Positions 39,477-47,856 of a DNA stretch of 64,000 nucleotides are shown here, piece after piece. This DNA is from Nocardioides sp. W7. GTDB lineage: Bacteria > Actinomycetota > Actinomycetes > Propionibacteriales > Nocardioidaceae. The notes under the pieces were generated by a model that worked only from the letters and a program-made list of their open reading frames with translations, was not told the origin of the DNA and made no database searches. Position numbers and translations under genes: made by a program. The stretch lies in the NCBI RefSeq assembly GCF_022919075.1, contig NZ_CP095078.1, forward strand, positions 806,001 through 870,000, written 5' to 3'. How positions within the stretch are numbered: the stretch's first letter is position 1; the number at the start of each line of letters is the position of its first letter.

Positions 39477-39947
39477 TCACAGTGGTCCGAACACCTCCCC
39501 GATCTCCGCGGTGAGCTCGAGGTCGGCCAGCACGGTGAGCAGCTGCCTCTCCTCGTAGCGGAAGTGGGTCTCCATGACGGCTTCGATCCCGTCCAGGTGC
39601 CGCTCGATCTCGGCGCGGGTGGCCGGTCCGCGCAGGCTCGCCCGGAGCGCCGTGAGCAGGTACTCGATCAGGTGGTGGTCCTGCCGCAGCTTGGCCAACG
39701 TCGGCGTCAGCTCGGGGTGCTCCCGCGCCAGGACGGGGAACAGCTCGCGGTCCTCGCCCTCGTGGTGTCCGCTCAGCGCGACACAGAACCCGTGGCAGAA
39801 CAGCAGCAGGTCGCGCCCGGCCCGCTCGGGATCCGTGCCCTCGACGAGGGCATCGCGGGACACCTGCAGTGCGTCACGCAGCCGCTGATGAACGGTGCGC
39901 ATCTCGTTCGCCCAGGCGACCAGCCTGGTCTCGTCCGCCTCACCCAT
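39477..39947 (-). CDS. Hemerythrin domain-containing protein
   Basis: A 156-residue four-helix protein. Di-iron ligands can be placed: H in RTVHQRLRDAL, H..E in HHEGEDRELFPVLAREHPEL (HxxxE pattern), H in LRQDHHLIEYLL, and HxxxxE in METHFRYEERQLL. Bacterial hemerythrins bind O2, NO or iron. The ATG at 39947 is preceded by CCTCCTCC rather than a ribosome-binding site, so the true start is uncertain, though no better one exists in the frame. 217 bp to the next gene hold no further feature. Confidence 0.88.
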   Translation of the reverse strand: MGEADETRLVAWANEMRTVHQRLRDALQVSRDALVEGTDPERAGRDLLLFCHGFCVALSGHHEGEDRELFPVLAREHPELTPTLAKLRQDHHLIEYLLTALRASLRGPATRAEIERHLDGIEAVMETHFRYEERQLLTVLADLELTAEIGEVFGPL

Positions 39948-40078
39948 GGAGGAGGTACGAGGAAAGTGACGTCATGTCGACTCCCCTGGTACGGCGCCTC
40001 CATGCCTGACCCTGCCGGCCACCGGCACGCGACGCTGCCGGCACGCTACCGGCCGAGCCCGACCTGGCCAACTGAGGG

Positions 40079-40570
40079 CTATCGGTGTCGCGAGTCCGCG
40101 AGCGCGGGAACCCAATCCCCGTTGATCTCGCTGCGCAGCACCTGCTCGACCTGGTCGAGGTCGTGCTCGACCTGGGTCCTGCTCACCCGCAGGAACCAGC
40201 CCGCCAGCAGGAGCGCGACGCCGAGGACCGCCGCCGGGACGCCGTCCCGGGGAGTGACGGCCAGGCACGCCAGGCCGCTCGCGATGAGGAGGTAGTTGAG
40301 CCACTCGACCTTCGTCTTCTTGACGACGACGTCGACCCGATGGTCCGGGCGCAGGGTCGCCGTACCCAGCGTCGTGGCGACCGCGCCCTGGCCGATGCCC
40401 ACGGACGTCATCTCCTTGACGACGAAGGTCGTCTCGTTGCGACGCATGAACGTCCGGTTCTCACCCAGCGGCCAGTGCTGCCTGCCCTCCGCCTGGTTGT
40501 CGAACGCCCGGAGGCGTGCGGCCTCGCCGTCGGAGACGGTGACGACGTACTGGCGCTTGGAGGTTCTCAT
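40079..40570 (-). CDS. Hypothetical membrane protein
   Basis: A 163-residue protein. Residues 1-90 are soluble and beta-rich (YVVTVSDGEAARLRAFDN, NETTFVVKEMTSVGIGQGAVATTLGTATLRPDHRVDVVVKKTKVEW). Two hydrophobic helices follow (LNYLLIASGLACLAVTP and VPAAVLGVALLLAGWFL), then a basic/acidic tail. I do not recognise the family. It is transcribed away from the toxin-antitoxin pair; 236 bp of non-coding sequence separate the two. Confidence 0.65.
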   Translation of the reverse strand: MRTSKRQYVVTVSDGEAARLRAFDNQAEGRQHWPLGENRTFMRRNETTFVVKEMTSVGIGQGAVATTLGTATLRPDHRVDVVVKKTKVEWLNYLLIASGLACLAVTPRDGVPAAVLGVALLLAGWFLRVSRTQVEHDLDQVEQVLRSEINGDWVPALADSRHR

Positions 40571-40770
40571 GTGGCCGATCCGGGGTGGGCTGAACGGGAA
40601 GCGGCCTGGAGTCTGTCACTCGCATCGAGTGCGCGATGGTCAGCCGTGCCCGCGTTGACGATCTCGCGTGCCGCTCCCTCAGAGCCGCTCGACTCCCTGC
40701 TCTTAACTGCCGACACTTGCGGTGTTCGAGGTCTCCGCTTCGTGGAGCCACTGTCGATCGCGCGTGCGCG

Positions 40771-40800
40771 TTGTTTTGTACGAAATACCGTACGTATCAT
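40771..40800 (+). promoter_or_regulatory. Promoter with operator dyad for the toxin-antitoxin operon
   Basis: TTGTTT (40771-40776) and TATCAT (40795-40800) are spaced 18 bp and form the best sigma-70 promoter in the window. The dyad GTACG-AAATAC-CGTAC (40778-40793) fills the spacer. The -10 ends 6 nt before the ATG at 40807, so the mRNA is leaderless. Autorepression by the HTH antitoxin is likely. Confidence 0.7.
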
Positions 40801-40806
40801 GGTCTC

Positions 40807-41121
40807 ATGAGGAGCAGTGCCATCGTCGCCGAGATCGTGCAGCACTCCGGCCTGTCGAAGACCGCACTCAGCGCGGCCTCGGGGATCAGCCGTTCCCTCA
40901 TCGACGACTACCTCAAGGGCCGCTCCCAGCCCAGCATCGCCCAGGTGGAGCGGCTGGCCGAGTCGGCGGGCTGCGTGCTGGAGCTGTCCGTGCGCCCTAG
41001 GTCGAAGCCTGTGCCGGACCAGTTCCTCGCCGTCCTGGAGTTCGGCGACCTGTTCCCGCGCAAGGCCCCGAAACCCCTCGTGAACCTCGGACCGATGTGG
41101 CGCCGGGCCCAGGCCGGCTGA
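40807..41121 (+). CDS. Helix-turn-helix antitoxin-like protein
   Basis: A 104-residue protein. IVAEIVQHSGLSKTALSAASGISRSLIDDYLKGRSQPSIAQVERLAESAGCVLELSV is an Xre-type helix-turn-helix; the remaining 45 residues (VRPRSKPVPDQFLAVLEFGDLFPRKAPKPLVNLGPMW) would wrap the toxin. This is the AbiEi-like or Xre antitoxin arrangement seen before nucleotidyltransferase toxins. One base separates it from the toxin ATG. The start is fixed by the leaderless promoter upstream; a longer frame to 40636 crosses that promoter. Confidence 0.85.
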   Translation: MRSSAIVAEIVQHSGLSKTALSAASGISRSLIDDYLKGRSQPSIAQVERLAESAGCVLELSVRPRSKPVPDQFLAVLEFGDLFPRKAPKPLVNLGPMWRRAQAG

Positions 41122-41122
41122 G

Positions 41123-41677
41123 ATGAGCACACCGCTGCTGCTCCAGCGGCTGCGCTCGGTCCACGAGGCCCTCGACCGCGGTGGCTTCGACCACGCCGTC
41201 GGTGGCGCGATCGCCCTCGCCGTACACGTCCGGGAACCTCGGTTCACCGCCGACATCGACCTCAACGTCATGGCCGACGCCGATCACCCCGAGGCCATGC
41301 TGGCCGCGCTCCCGCCGGAGGTCGAGGTCACGGAGCACGCCGCCGACCAGATCCGGCGCGACGGTCAGATCCGGCTCTTCTGGCACGATCCGGACACACC
41401 CCTCGACCTGTTCCTTCCTCAGCATCCGACCTACCACGCGCTCGTCACGTCGCGCGCCCAACCGGTCGACTTCCTCGGCGACGACATCAAGGTGATGTCG
41501 GCGACGGACCTGATGGTCTTCAAGACCCTCTGCGACCAATCGTTGGACTGGGTCGACATCGAGTCGCTGGTCGAGAACGAGGCGGGTGACCTGGAGGAAG
41601 CGGCCCGCTGGGTGGCCGAGTTCGTCGGGGGCGACGACCTTCGCGTCGACCGGCTGCTGTCGATGCGCGCGGGCTAG
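41123..41677 (+). CDS. Nucleotidyltransferase, AbiEii/MNT-like toxin
   Basis: A 184-residue protein. FDHAVGGAIALAVHVREPRFTADIDLNVM holds the Pol-beta-type nucleotidyltransferase motif GG...DxD (TADIDLNV), followed by the third acidic strand region (PLDLFLPQ). Toxins of this type transfer nucleotides to tRNA or other RNAs, blocking translation, and are neutralised by the protein encoded just upstream. The location next to dnaB is not known as a fixed site for such modules, so acquisition is likely. Codon use does not look different from its neighbours by eye. Confidence 0.82.
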   Translation: MSTPLLLQRLRSVHEALDRGGFDHAVGGAIALAVHVREPRFTADIDLNVMADADHPEAMLAALPPEVEVTEHAADQIRRDGQIRLFWHDPDTPLDLFLPQHPTYHALVTSRAQPVDFLGDDIKVMSATDLMVFKTLCDQSLDWVDIESLVENEAGDLEEAARWVAEFVGGDDLRVDRLLSMRAG

Positions 41678-41713
41678 CCGGGATCTGCGTGCGTTCGACT
41701 CACGCGTAGCGGG

Positions 41714-43132
41714 TCAGTGCGCCATGTCGACGAAGCGCGAGTAGTGACCCTGGAAGGCGACGGTGATGTCGCGCGTGGGGCCGTTGCGGTGCTTGGCGAC
41801 GATCAGGTCGGCCTCGCCGGGGCGGGTCGACTCCTTCTCGTAGACGTCGTCGCGGTGCAGCAGGATCACCATGTCGGCGTCCTGCTCGATCGAGCCGGAC
41901 TCACGCAGGTCGCTGACCATCGGCCGCTTGTCGGCGCGCTGCTCGGGACCACGGTTGAGCTGGGAGAGCGCGATGACCGGGACCTCGAGCTCCTTGGCCA
42001 GCAGCTTGATCTGGCGGGAGAACTCCGAGACCTCCAGCTGGCGGGACTCGACCTTCTTGCCCGAGGACATCAGCTGGAGGTAGTCGATGACGACCAGGCG
42101 CAGGTCGTGGCGCTGCCGCAGCCGGCGGGCCTTGGCCCGGATCTCCATCATCGTCATGTTCGGCGAATCGTCGATGAAGATCGGCGCCGAGGAGACCTCG
42201 CCCATCTTGCGGGCCAGCTTCACCCAGTCGTCGTCGGTCATGTTGCCGTTGCGGATGTGGTTGAGCGGCACCTTCGCCTCGGCAGACAGCAGCCGCATGG
42301 TGATCTCCGTGCGCGTCATCTCCAGGCTGAAGAAGACGCTGGCCAGGTTGTTCTGGATCGACGCCGCCCGACAGAAGTCCAGGGCCAGCGTCGACTTCCC
42401 CATGGCGGGGCGCGCCGCGACGATGATCATCTGGCCCTTGTGCAGGCCGTTGGTGAGCTCGTCGAAGTCGGCGAAGCCGGTCGGCACGCCGTAGATGCCG
42501 GACTCACGGTTGCTGATCGCCTCGATCTCGTCGAGGACCCCGGTCATGATGTCGCTCAGCGGGGCGTAGTCCTCGCCCGTGCGCTTGTCGGCGACCTTGT
42601 AGACCTCGGCCTGCGCCTGGTCGACCACGTCGTCGACCTGGCCCTCGCCGGCGTACCCGATCTGGACGATCTTGGTGCCCGCTTCGACGAGCCGACGCAG
42701 GATCGCCTTCTCGCGCACGATCTCGGCGTAGTAGCCCGCATTGGCGGCGATCGGCACGTTGGCCGAGAGGGTGTGGAGGTACGGCGCGCCGCCGATGCGC
42801 TGCAGCTCCCCGCGGCGCTGGAGCTCGGCGGCCACGGTGACCATGTCGACGGGCTCGCCGCGACCGTAGAGGTCGATGATGCCGTCGTAGATCGTCTCGT
42901 GGGACGGGCGGTAGAAGTCCCCACCGCGGATCGTCTCGCTGACGTCGGCGATCGCGTCCTTGGAGATGAGCATCGCCCCGAGCACCGACTGCTCGGCGGC
43001 CATGTCCTGCGGCGGGGTGCGGTCGCCGGGCGTGGTCGGCCGCTCGCCGGGAGCGTAGGAGACCGGGCCGTCGCCCCAGTCCTCGAACGGCGGCTCGGGG
43101 AGCCCCCGGCCGGCCTGCTCGGTGACGCTCAA
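41714..43132 (-). CDS. dnaB: Replicative DNA helicase DnaB
   Basis: A 472-residue hexameric helicase that unwinds the replication fork. The N-terminal domain (PQDMAAEQSVLGAMLISKDAIADV) is followed by the RecA-like core: Walker A AARPAMGKSTLALDF, ASVFFSLEMTRTEITMRLLSAEAKV, Walker B LRLVVIDYLQLM, SRQIKLLAKELEVPVIALSQLNRGPEQRADKRPMVSDLRESGSIEQDAD and the arginine finger region. No intein interrupts it, unlike many actinobacterial dnaB genes. I place the start at TTG 43132 (LSVTEQAGRG), 4 nt after GGAGG; the exact start is uncertain. It follows a DnaA-box-rich upstream region. Confidence 0.95.
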   Translation of the reverse strand: MSVTEQAGRGLPEPPFEDWGDGPVSYAPGERPTTPGDRTPPQDMAAEQSVLGAMLISKDAIADVSETIRGGDFYRPSHETIYDGIIDLYGRGEPVDMVTVAAELQRRGELQRIGGAPYLHTLSANVPIAANAGYYAEIVREKAILRRLVEAGTKIVQIGYAGEGQVDDVVDQAQAEVYKVADKRTGEDYAPLSDIMTGVLDEIEAISNRESGIYGVPTGFADFDELTNGLHKGQMIIVAARPAMGKSTLALDFCRAASIQNNLASVFFSLEMTRTEITMRLLSAEAKVPLNHIRNGNMTDDDWVKLARKMGEVSSAPIFIDDSPNMTMMEIRAKARRLRQRHDLRLVVIDYLQLMSSGKKVESRQLEVSEFSRQIKLLAKELEVPVIALSQLNRGPEQRADKRPMVSDLRESGSIEQDADMVILLHRDDVYEKESTRPGEADLIVAKHRNGPTRDITVAFQGHYSRFVDMAH

Positions 43133-43277
43133 AGTGCCTCCCACGATCGTGCCGGATCGACCCCGGATGATGGTGTCGAGCCTAGAGATGAGCACCGACA
43201 ACGCTTCGCCGCGCACATCGGACTGACGTCCACGACCGTGGGACCGTACGACGCCGCAGGGCCCCGGCGACACCACC

Positions 43278-43545
43278 TTGTCCACAGGGCCTGTGGATAA
43301 CCCGCCTGAGGGCGTGGACGACACGCACAGAGCTGTGCACAGGATGGGGAGGAGCCTGTGGAGGACACGCCGACCGGAGTCCGCGACACCTCTCTGACCT
43401 GCACAAACAGGGTGCTGACCGTGTGGAGGAAGAAATCCGGGAAGTTGCTCCGTTCATCTGCCCGCCATCTGGACGTAGGTCGTTGCTATGTCGACAAAGC
43501 ACCCCGCCGAGCCGTCCATCCACAGGAACACCGTGGTTTTCCACC
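43278..43545. other. Cluster of DnaA-box-like sites upstream of dnaB
   Basis: Two close-to-consensus DnaA boxes face each other: TTGTCCACA (43278-43286) and TGTGGATAA (43292-43300, reverse TTATCCACA). Weaker matches follow: CTGTGCACA (43333), TGTGGAGGA (43357 and 43422), CCATCCACA (43516) and TTTTCCACC (43537). They fill the 481-bp gene-free stretch 43133-43613 between dnaB and the divergent MATE gene, which shows no other feature. It is not the usual dnaA-dnaN oriC context. Confidence 0.6.
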
Positions 43546-43613
43546 GCTCTCGTTGACTAGTCACGTTGTTGCCAGTTCCGGGGTGTGGTCCCTACATGAC
43601 TAGGCTCGTCCGG

Positions 43614-44948
43614 GTGCGGAGAGGCCAGGACCGGGAGATCCTGCGGCTCGCGGTCCCCGCCTTCCTGGCCCTGGTGGCCGAGCCGCTCTTCCTGCTCTCC
43701 GACGCCGCGATCGTCGGGCACCTCGGCACCCCCGAGCTGGCCGGACTCGGCATCGCCGGGGTGGTGCTGCAGACAGTGGTCGGGCTCTGCGTGTTCCTGG
43801 CCTACGGCACCACCGCCGGCGTCGCCCGCCGGCTCGGCGCCGGCGACCGGCGAGGCGCGCTCGCGCAGGGCGTCGACGGTCTGTGGCTGGCCGTCGTCAT
43901 CGGCGCCGTCGCCACCGTGGCGGGCGTCGCCGCGACCGGACCGCTCGTCGAGGCGTTCGACGCCTCCCCCGTCGTGACCGAGCACGCCACGACCTACCTC
44001 CGGATCGCCTTCCTCGGCACCACCCCGCTGCTGCTGATGCTCGCGGCGACCGGTGTCCTGCGCGGCCTGCAGGACACCCGCACCCCGCTCGTCGTCGCCG
44101 TGGCCGGCAACGCGCTCAACATCGTGCTGAACCTGCTGCTCGTGTACGGCGCGGGCCCGGTCGCCGGTCTCGGCCTGCCCGGGTCGGCGGTGGGCTCGGT
44201 GCTCGCCCAGGTCGCGAGCGCCGCCGCGCTGCTCGTCGTGGTGGTGCGCGGTGCCCGCCGGGAAGGCGCGTCGCTGCGGCCGCACCCGGCCGGCATCCGG
44301 GCCGCAGGGCGCGCCGGCGTACCGCTCGTGATCCGCACCCTGACCCTGCGCGCGGCGCTGCTCGTCACGACGTACGCCGTCACCCTCGGTGCGGTCGATG
44401 CAACCGACTCCGCCGTCGACCTGGCCACCCACCAGCTCGCCATCACCTTGTGGACCTTCCTGGCGTTCGTGCTCGACGCGATCGCCATCGCGGCCCAGGC
44501 CATCACCGGGCGGCTGCTGGGCTCCGGCGACCGGGTGGGCACCCGGGCCGTCACCCGACGGATGGTGCAGTGGGGCGTGGTGAGCGGCCTGGTCACCGGC
44601 GTGCTCCTCGCCGCGAGCAGCCCGCTGCTCGGCCACCTGTTCACTGCGGACCCCGCCGTCCGGGACGCCCTCGTCCCGGTCCTCCTCGTGGCAGCGCTCG
44701 CCCAGCCGATCGCCGGCGTGGTCTTCGTGCTCGACGGGGTGCTGATCGGGGCCGGCGACGGCCGCTACCTGGCCTTGGGCGGCCTACTCACCCTGGTCGT
44801 GTACGCGCCCGTCGTGCTCGCCGTCGCCGGCGGTGGACTGTTCGCGGTATGGGTCAGCTTCGCCTTCCTCTTCATGGGCGCCCGGCTCGGGGTGCTCGTG
44901 CACCGCGCCCGCGGCGACGCCTGGCTGGTGACCGGGGTGAGCCGCTGA
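43614..44948 (+). CDS. MATE family efflux transporter (DinF-like)
   Basis: A 444-residue membrane protein with 12 helices. REILRLAVPAFLALVAEPLFLLSDAAIVGHLGTPELAGLGIAGVVLQTVVGLCVFLAYGTTAGVARRLGAGDRRGAL is the typical DinF/NorM first half, and GVLRGLQDTRTPLVVAVAGNALNIVLNLLLVYG with the second-half copy DAIAIAAQAITGRLLGSGD completes the duplicated fold. MATE proteins export cationic drugs with Na+ or H+. I use GTG 43614, 7 nt after TAGGCT (43601-43606), a leaderless arrangement; ATG 43596 would lie upstream of the -10 box. Confidence 0.9.
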   Translation: MRRGQDREILRLAVPAFLALVAEPLFLLSDAAIVGHLGTPELAGLGIAGVVLQTVVGLCVFLAYGTTAGVARRLGAGDRRGALAQGVDGLWLAVVIGAVATVAGVAATGPLVEAFDASPVVTEHATTYLRIAFLGTTPLLLMLAATGVLRGLQDTRTPLVVAVAGNALNIVLNLLLVYGAGPVAGLGLPGSAVGSVLAQVASAAALLVVVVRGARREGASLRPHPAGIRAAGRAGVPLVIRTLTLRAALLVTTYAVTLGAVDATDSAVDLATHQLAITLWTFLAFVLDAIAIAAQAITGRLLGSGDRVGTRAVTRRMVQWGVVSGLVTGVLLAASSPLLGHLFTADPAVRDALVPVLLVAALAQPIAGVVFVLDGVLIGAGDGRYLALGGLLTLVVYAPVVLAVAGGGLFAVWVSFAFLFMGARLGVLVHRARGDAWLVTGVSR

Positions 44949-45056
44949 CGTGCTGCTGGTCTGGACCTGGCCGGGCTCCGCGCTTCGAACGTAGCCCGCG
45001 GGGGACGCTCGCGTTGTCCGGCCTGAGTCCGTCGTCACACCCCTGGAGGAACCCGC

Positions 45057-46193
45057 GTGACCCACCGGCCCCGCATCGTCGCCCTCACCCTGCTGCTCGG
45101 AGGCGTCGCGCTCCCGGCGGTCGCCGCGTCACCCGCGCAGGCGGAGCCGGGCTGCCTCCACGACGTCTCCGTCGTCCCGATCTTCGCCCCCGGCGGGTGT
45201 GACGACACGACCCCGCCGGAGACGGCGATCGGGACGACCGCCCCTCGGCTCGGTCCTGGCGGCTGGGTCAACAAGCACACCCTGCGGGTCGGGCTCTCCG
45301 GCCACCACACGGACGCCGACACCGATCCGATCGCCCTCGAGTGCTCGCTCGCCCTGGACCCGGCGCCGCCGACGGAGGACGAGTGGTCCGACTGCCCGAC
45401 GGACGGGGTCTTCCGCGGGCTCACGACCACCTCGGTGCCGTACGTCCTGTGGGTGCGCGCCGTCGACAGCGCCGACGCCGCCATCGCCTGGTCCGACGGC
45501 GACCTGCTCAACGGGTTCGGCGACGAGTCGGCCGGCGACCACGACGTCTCACCCGCGAGGCTGGCCTTCCAGGTCGACACCGTCGCCCCCGACACCCTGC
45601 TGTCCGGCACGCCGAAGGACCGGCTGCGCCCGACGCTGCCGATGGTGAGCACCGCCAGCCCGCGATTCCGGCTCGCGGCGACCGAGACGGCCACCTTCCG
45701 ATGCACCGTCAACGGCGCGGCCGCCCCCTGCGCTGGCGGCGTGACCACCCTGCGCTCGCTGCGGCCGGGCGACCAGGAGCTCCGGGTGCAGGCCGTCGAC
45801 CCGGCCGGCAACGTCGACCCGACGCCGGCGACGACGCGGTTCGCCGTACCCATGAATCTCGCCCCCCGCGGTCGCGCCCCCGGCTGGAAGCTGGTCCGCC
45901 GCGGCGGCTACCTCGGTGGCGACTACCTGCAGGCGAGCACCCGCGGCGCCCGGCTCGTGGTCGGGGCGGGCCGGTTCCGCGAGCTCCGGCTGCTCGCCGC
46001 GACCGGGCCGAGGGCCGGCGTCGTCGAGCTCAGGTACGGCGGGAAACGCCAGCGGGTCGACCTGCGGCGGGCCGCCGCCAGGCCCCACGACCAGCTCCGA
46101 CTGCGCGACGAGCGGGCCACCCCGCAGCGCGGCCGGATCGAGATCCGGGTCCTGCGCGGCCCGGTCCGCCTCGACGGCATCCTCGCGCATTGA
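45057..46193 (+). CDS. Secreted protein with Ig-like domain
   Basis: A 378-residue exported protein. Signal peptide MTHRPRIVALTLLLGGVALPAVAASPAQAEPG; then DDTTPPETAIG...VNKHTLRVGLSGHHTDADTDPIALECSLALDPAP and DTVAPDTLLSGTP...TETATFRCTVNGAAAPCAGGVTTLRSLRPGDQELRVQAVDPAGNVDPTP, two Ig-like/HYR-type beta domains, the second with paired cysteines. The C-terminal 100 residues (LVRRGGYLGGDYLQASTRGARLVVG...) form a basic beta-rich module. Likely a cell-surface or extracellular binding protein of unknown ligand. GGAGGA precedes the GTG. Confidence 0.75.
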   Translation: MTHRPRIVALTLLLGGVALPAVAASPAQAEPGCLHDVSVVPIFAPGGCDDTTPPETAIGTTAPRLGPGGWVNKHTLRVGLSGHHTDADTDPIALECSLALDPAPPTEDEWSDCPTDGVFRGLTTTSVPYVLWVRAVDSADAAIAWSDGDLLNGFGDESAGDHDVSPARLAFQVDTVAPDTLLSGTPKDRLRPTLPMVSTASPRFRLAATETATFRCTVNGAAAPCAGGVTTLRSLRPGDQELRVQAVDPAGNVDPTPATTRFAVPMNLAPRGRAPGWKLVRRGGYLGGDYLQASTRGARLVVGAGRFRELRLLAATGPRAGVVELRYGGKRQRVDLRRAAARPHDQLRLRDERATPQRGRIEIRVLRGPVRLDGILAH

Positions 46194-46259
46194 CATCCTG
46201 GCGCATCGACTGAGCCTGCGAGGTCGTGACCGGCGTGCCGAACCCAGGCGACCGGACGC

Positions 46260-46300
46260 AGCAGGGCCCGTCCCTCCCGAAAGGAGGAACGGGCCCTGCT
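46260..46300 (-). terminator. Strong hairpin terminator of the rpsF-ssb-rpsR-rplI operon
   Basis: An 18-bp stem (46260-46277 with 46283-46300; on the transcript one U-G wobble, otherwise fully paired) encloses a 5-nt loop and starts 15 nt beyond the rplI stop. The stem includes GGGCCCGT. No U-tract follows, as is common for high-GC actinobacteria. Confidence 0.8.
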
Positions 46301-46314
46301 GGATCAGACGTGGG

Positions 46315-46761
46315 TCAGGCGGGGATGACGTTGAGGGCCACCGTGGCGGACACCTCGTCGGTCAGCTTGACCGAGACCTCGTGCGAACCCAGAGCCTTGA
46401 TCGGGTTGCCGAGGACGATGGTGCGCTTGTCGACCGGCTCGCCGGAGGCCTCGGTGAGAGCGCCGGCGATCTCGGCGACCGTGACGGCGCCGAAGAGGCG
46501 GCCGCCCTGGCCCGAGCGGACCTTGACCGAGACCGCCTGGGCCTCGAGCTTGGACTTGATCTGCGCCGCGTGGTCGTGGTCGCGCACCGCGCGGCTGGCG
46601 CGGGCGGCCTTGATCGACTCGACGGTCTTCTCGGCACCGCGGGTCCAACGGATCGCCACACCGCGCGGGACGAGGTAGTTGCGGCCGTAGCCGTCCTTCA
46701 CCTCGACGACGTCGCCGGGGCTACCGAGGCCGGTGACCTCCTGGGTCAGGATGATCTTCAT
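46315..46761 (-). CDS. rplI: 50S ribosomal protein L9
   Basis: A 148-residue ribosomal protein of standard length. [45 protein letters not shown] is the N-terminal 23S rRNA-binding domain; a long connecting helix leads to the C-terminal domain with [16 protein letters not shown] and the ending VALNVIPA. Last gene of the rpsF-ssb-rpsR-rplI operon, 14 nt after rpsR, followed by the operon terminator. Confidence 0.98.
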   Translation of the reverse strand: MKIILTQEVTGLGSPGDVVEVKDGYGRNYLVPRGVAIRWTRGAEKTVESIKAARASRAVRDHDHAAQIKSKLEAQAVSVKVRSGQGGRLFGAVTVAEIAGALTEASGEPVDKRTIVLGNPIKALGSHEVSVKLTDEVSATVALNVIPA

Positions 46762-46775
46762 GCGTCCGTCCCCTC

Positions 46776-47012
46776 TCAGCGACCGGTAGAGGTGTAGGGC
46801 AGGAGCGCAACCTCACGCGCGTTCTTGACCGCGATCGCCACGTCCCGCTGGTGCTGGACGCAGTTGCCGGTCACGCGACGCGCGCGGATCTTGCCGCGGT
46901 CGGAGATGAACTTGCGAAGAAGGGTGGTGTCCTTGTAGTCGACACCGCCCGCCTTCTCCTTGCAGAACTGGCAAACCTTCTTCTTCGGCTTGCGAATCAC
47001 TGCCTTGGCCAT
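46776..47012 (-). CDS. rpsR: 30S ribosomal protein S18 (cysteine-containing form)
   Basis: A 78-residue S18: [74 protein letters not shown]14 and C17 with the NCVQHQ cysteine make a zinc-binding (C+) site, so this is the zinc-containing paralogue; actinobacteria often carry a second zinc-free copy elsewhere. A 184-bp spacer with two hairpins separates it from ssb, longer than usual for this operon. Confidence 0.98.
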   Translation of the reverse strand: MAKAVIRKPKKKVCQFCKEKAGGVDYKDTTLLRKFISDRGKIRARRVTGNCVQHQRDVAIAVKNAREVALLPYTSTGR

Positions 47013-47115
47013 TGTGGTGCTTCCTTTCTAGAAGCCCGGCTCGCGCCGGAATGGTTGAGGGATTCGATTGGGTGAATCTCGATCAGACGCGAGAGGAGGG
47101 TCTCGATACGCGCGT

Positions 47116-47192
47116 CACGGCTTCGCTTCGCTCAGCCGTGGCGCCACTCGACCTTTCCGCCTGGGTCTTCCGCTTCGCAGGCTCAGCGGAAG
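47116..47192. repeat. Paired hairpins in the ssb-rpsR spacer
   Basis: CACGGCT (47116-47122) pairs with AGCCGTG (47134-47140), and CTTCCGCT (47167-47174) with AGCGGAAG (47185-47192). Their loops, TCGCTTCGCTC and TCGCAGGCTC, are related, and the flanks hold GGTCTCGAT and CACTCGACC words. This vocabulary matches a dispersed intergenic repeat seen in Nocardioidaceae; a related TCGAGCGAG/GGTCGAGACC remnant is near 6949-6995. Confidence 0.6.
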
Positions 47193-47196
47193 GGCG

Positions 47197-47757
47197 TTAA
47201 AACGGCGGCTCTTCCGAGCCGACGCCGGGGGCGCCCCACGGGTCGTTGGCGGGAGCCCCGCCACCGCCGCCGGAGCCGCCACCCTGAGGAGCCGGGGTGG
47301 CCCAGGGGTCGTTGCCGCCGCTGGGCTGCTGCGGGCGGGACTGGCCCCCACCGCCGCCACCACCGGAGTAGCCGCCACCGCCGCCGCCCGAGCGCGAGGC
47401 GCGGGTGACCTTGGCCGTGGCGAAGGCGAGAGCGGGACCGACCTCGTCGACCTCGAGCTCCACGACGGTGCGCTTCTCACCCTCGCGGGTCTCGTAGGAC
47501 CGCTGCTTGAGCCGGCCCTGGACGATGACGCGCATCCCCCGCTGGAGCGACTCGGCGACGTTCTCCGCCGCCTGCCGCCAGACCGAGCAGGAGAGGAACA
47601 GCGCGTCGCCGTCCTTCCACTCGTTGGTCTGCCGGTCGAAGGTGCGCGGTGTCGAGGCGATCCGGAAGTTCGCCACTGCCGCACCCGAGGGGGTGAAGCG
47701 CAGCTCCGGGTCGTCGACGAGGTTGCCCACCACCGTGATGACGGTCTCGCCTGCCAT
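47197..47757 (-). CDS. ssb: Single-stranded DNA-binding protein
   Basis: A 186-residue SSB. The OB fold covers residues 1-110 ([108 protein letters not shown]), followed by a Gly/Gln/Pro-rich linker and the acidic C-terminal tip GSEEPPF that recruits partner proteins. It coats single-stranded DNA during replication and repair. Second gene of the ribosomal operon; two hairpins lie just after its stop. Confidence 0.97.
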   Translation of the reverse strand: MAGETVITVVGNLVDDPELRFTPSGAAVANFRIASTPRTFDRQTNEWKDGDALFLSCSVWRQAAENVAESLQRGMRVIVQGRLKQRSYETREGEKRTVVELEVDEVGPALAFATAKVTRASRSGGGGGGYSGGGGGGGQSRPQQPSGGNDPWATPAPQGGGSGGGGGAPANDPWGAPGVGSEEPPF

Positions 47758-47856
47758 GAGGTCTCCTCAGCTTCTTGTCTGATCGTGTCCGGTCGTCGTC
47801 GCGCCCATCGTGGAGCAGCGCGCCGACAGCCGGAAGGGGTCGTCCACAGGAGACGC

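Noticed and set aside
41714..43132. Intein in dnaB
   Set aside because: The helicase motifs are continuous at normal spacing; no insertion is present at the usual intein sites.
43133..43613. Chromosomal oriC
   Set aside because: DnaA boxes are present, but dnaA and dnaN are not adjacent, an AT-rich unwinding region is not evident, and only two boxes are close to consensus.
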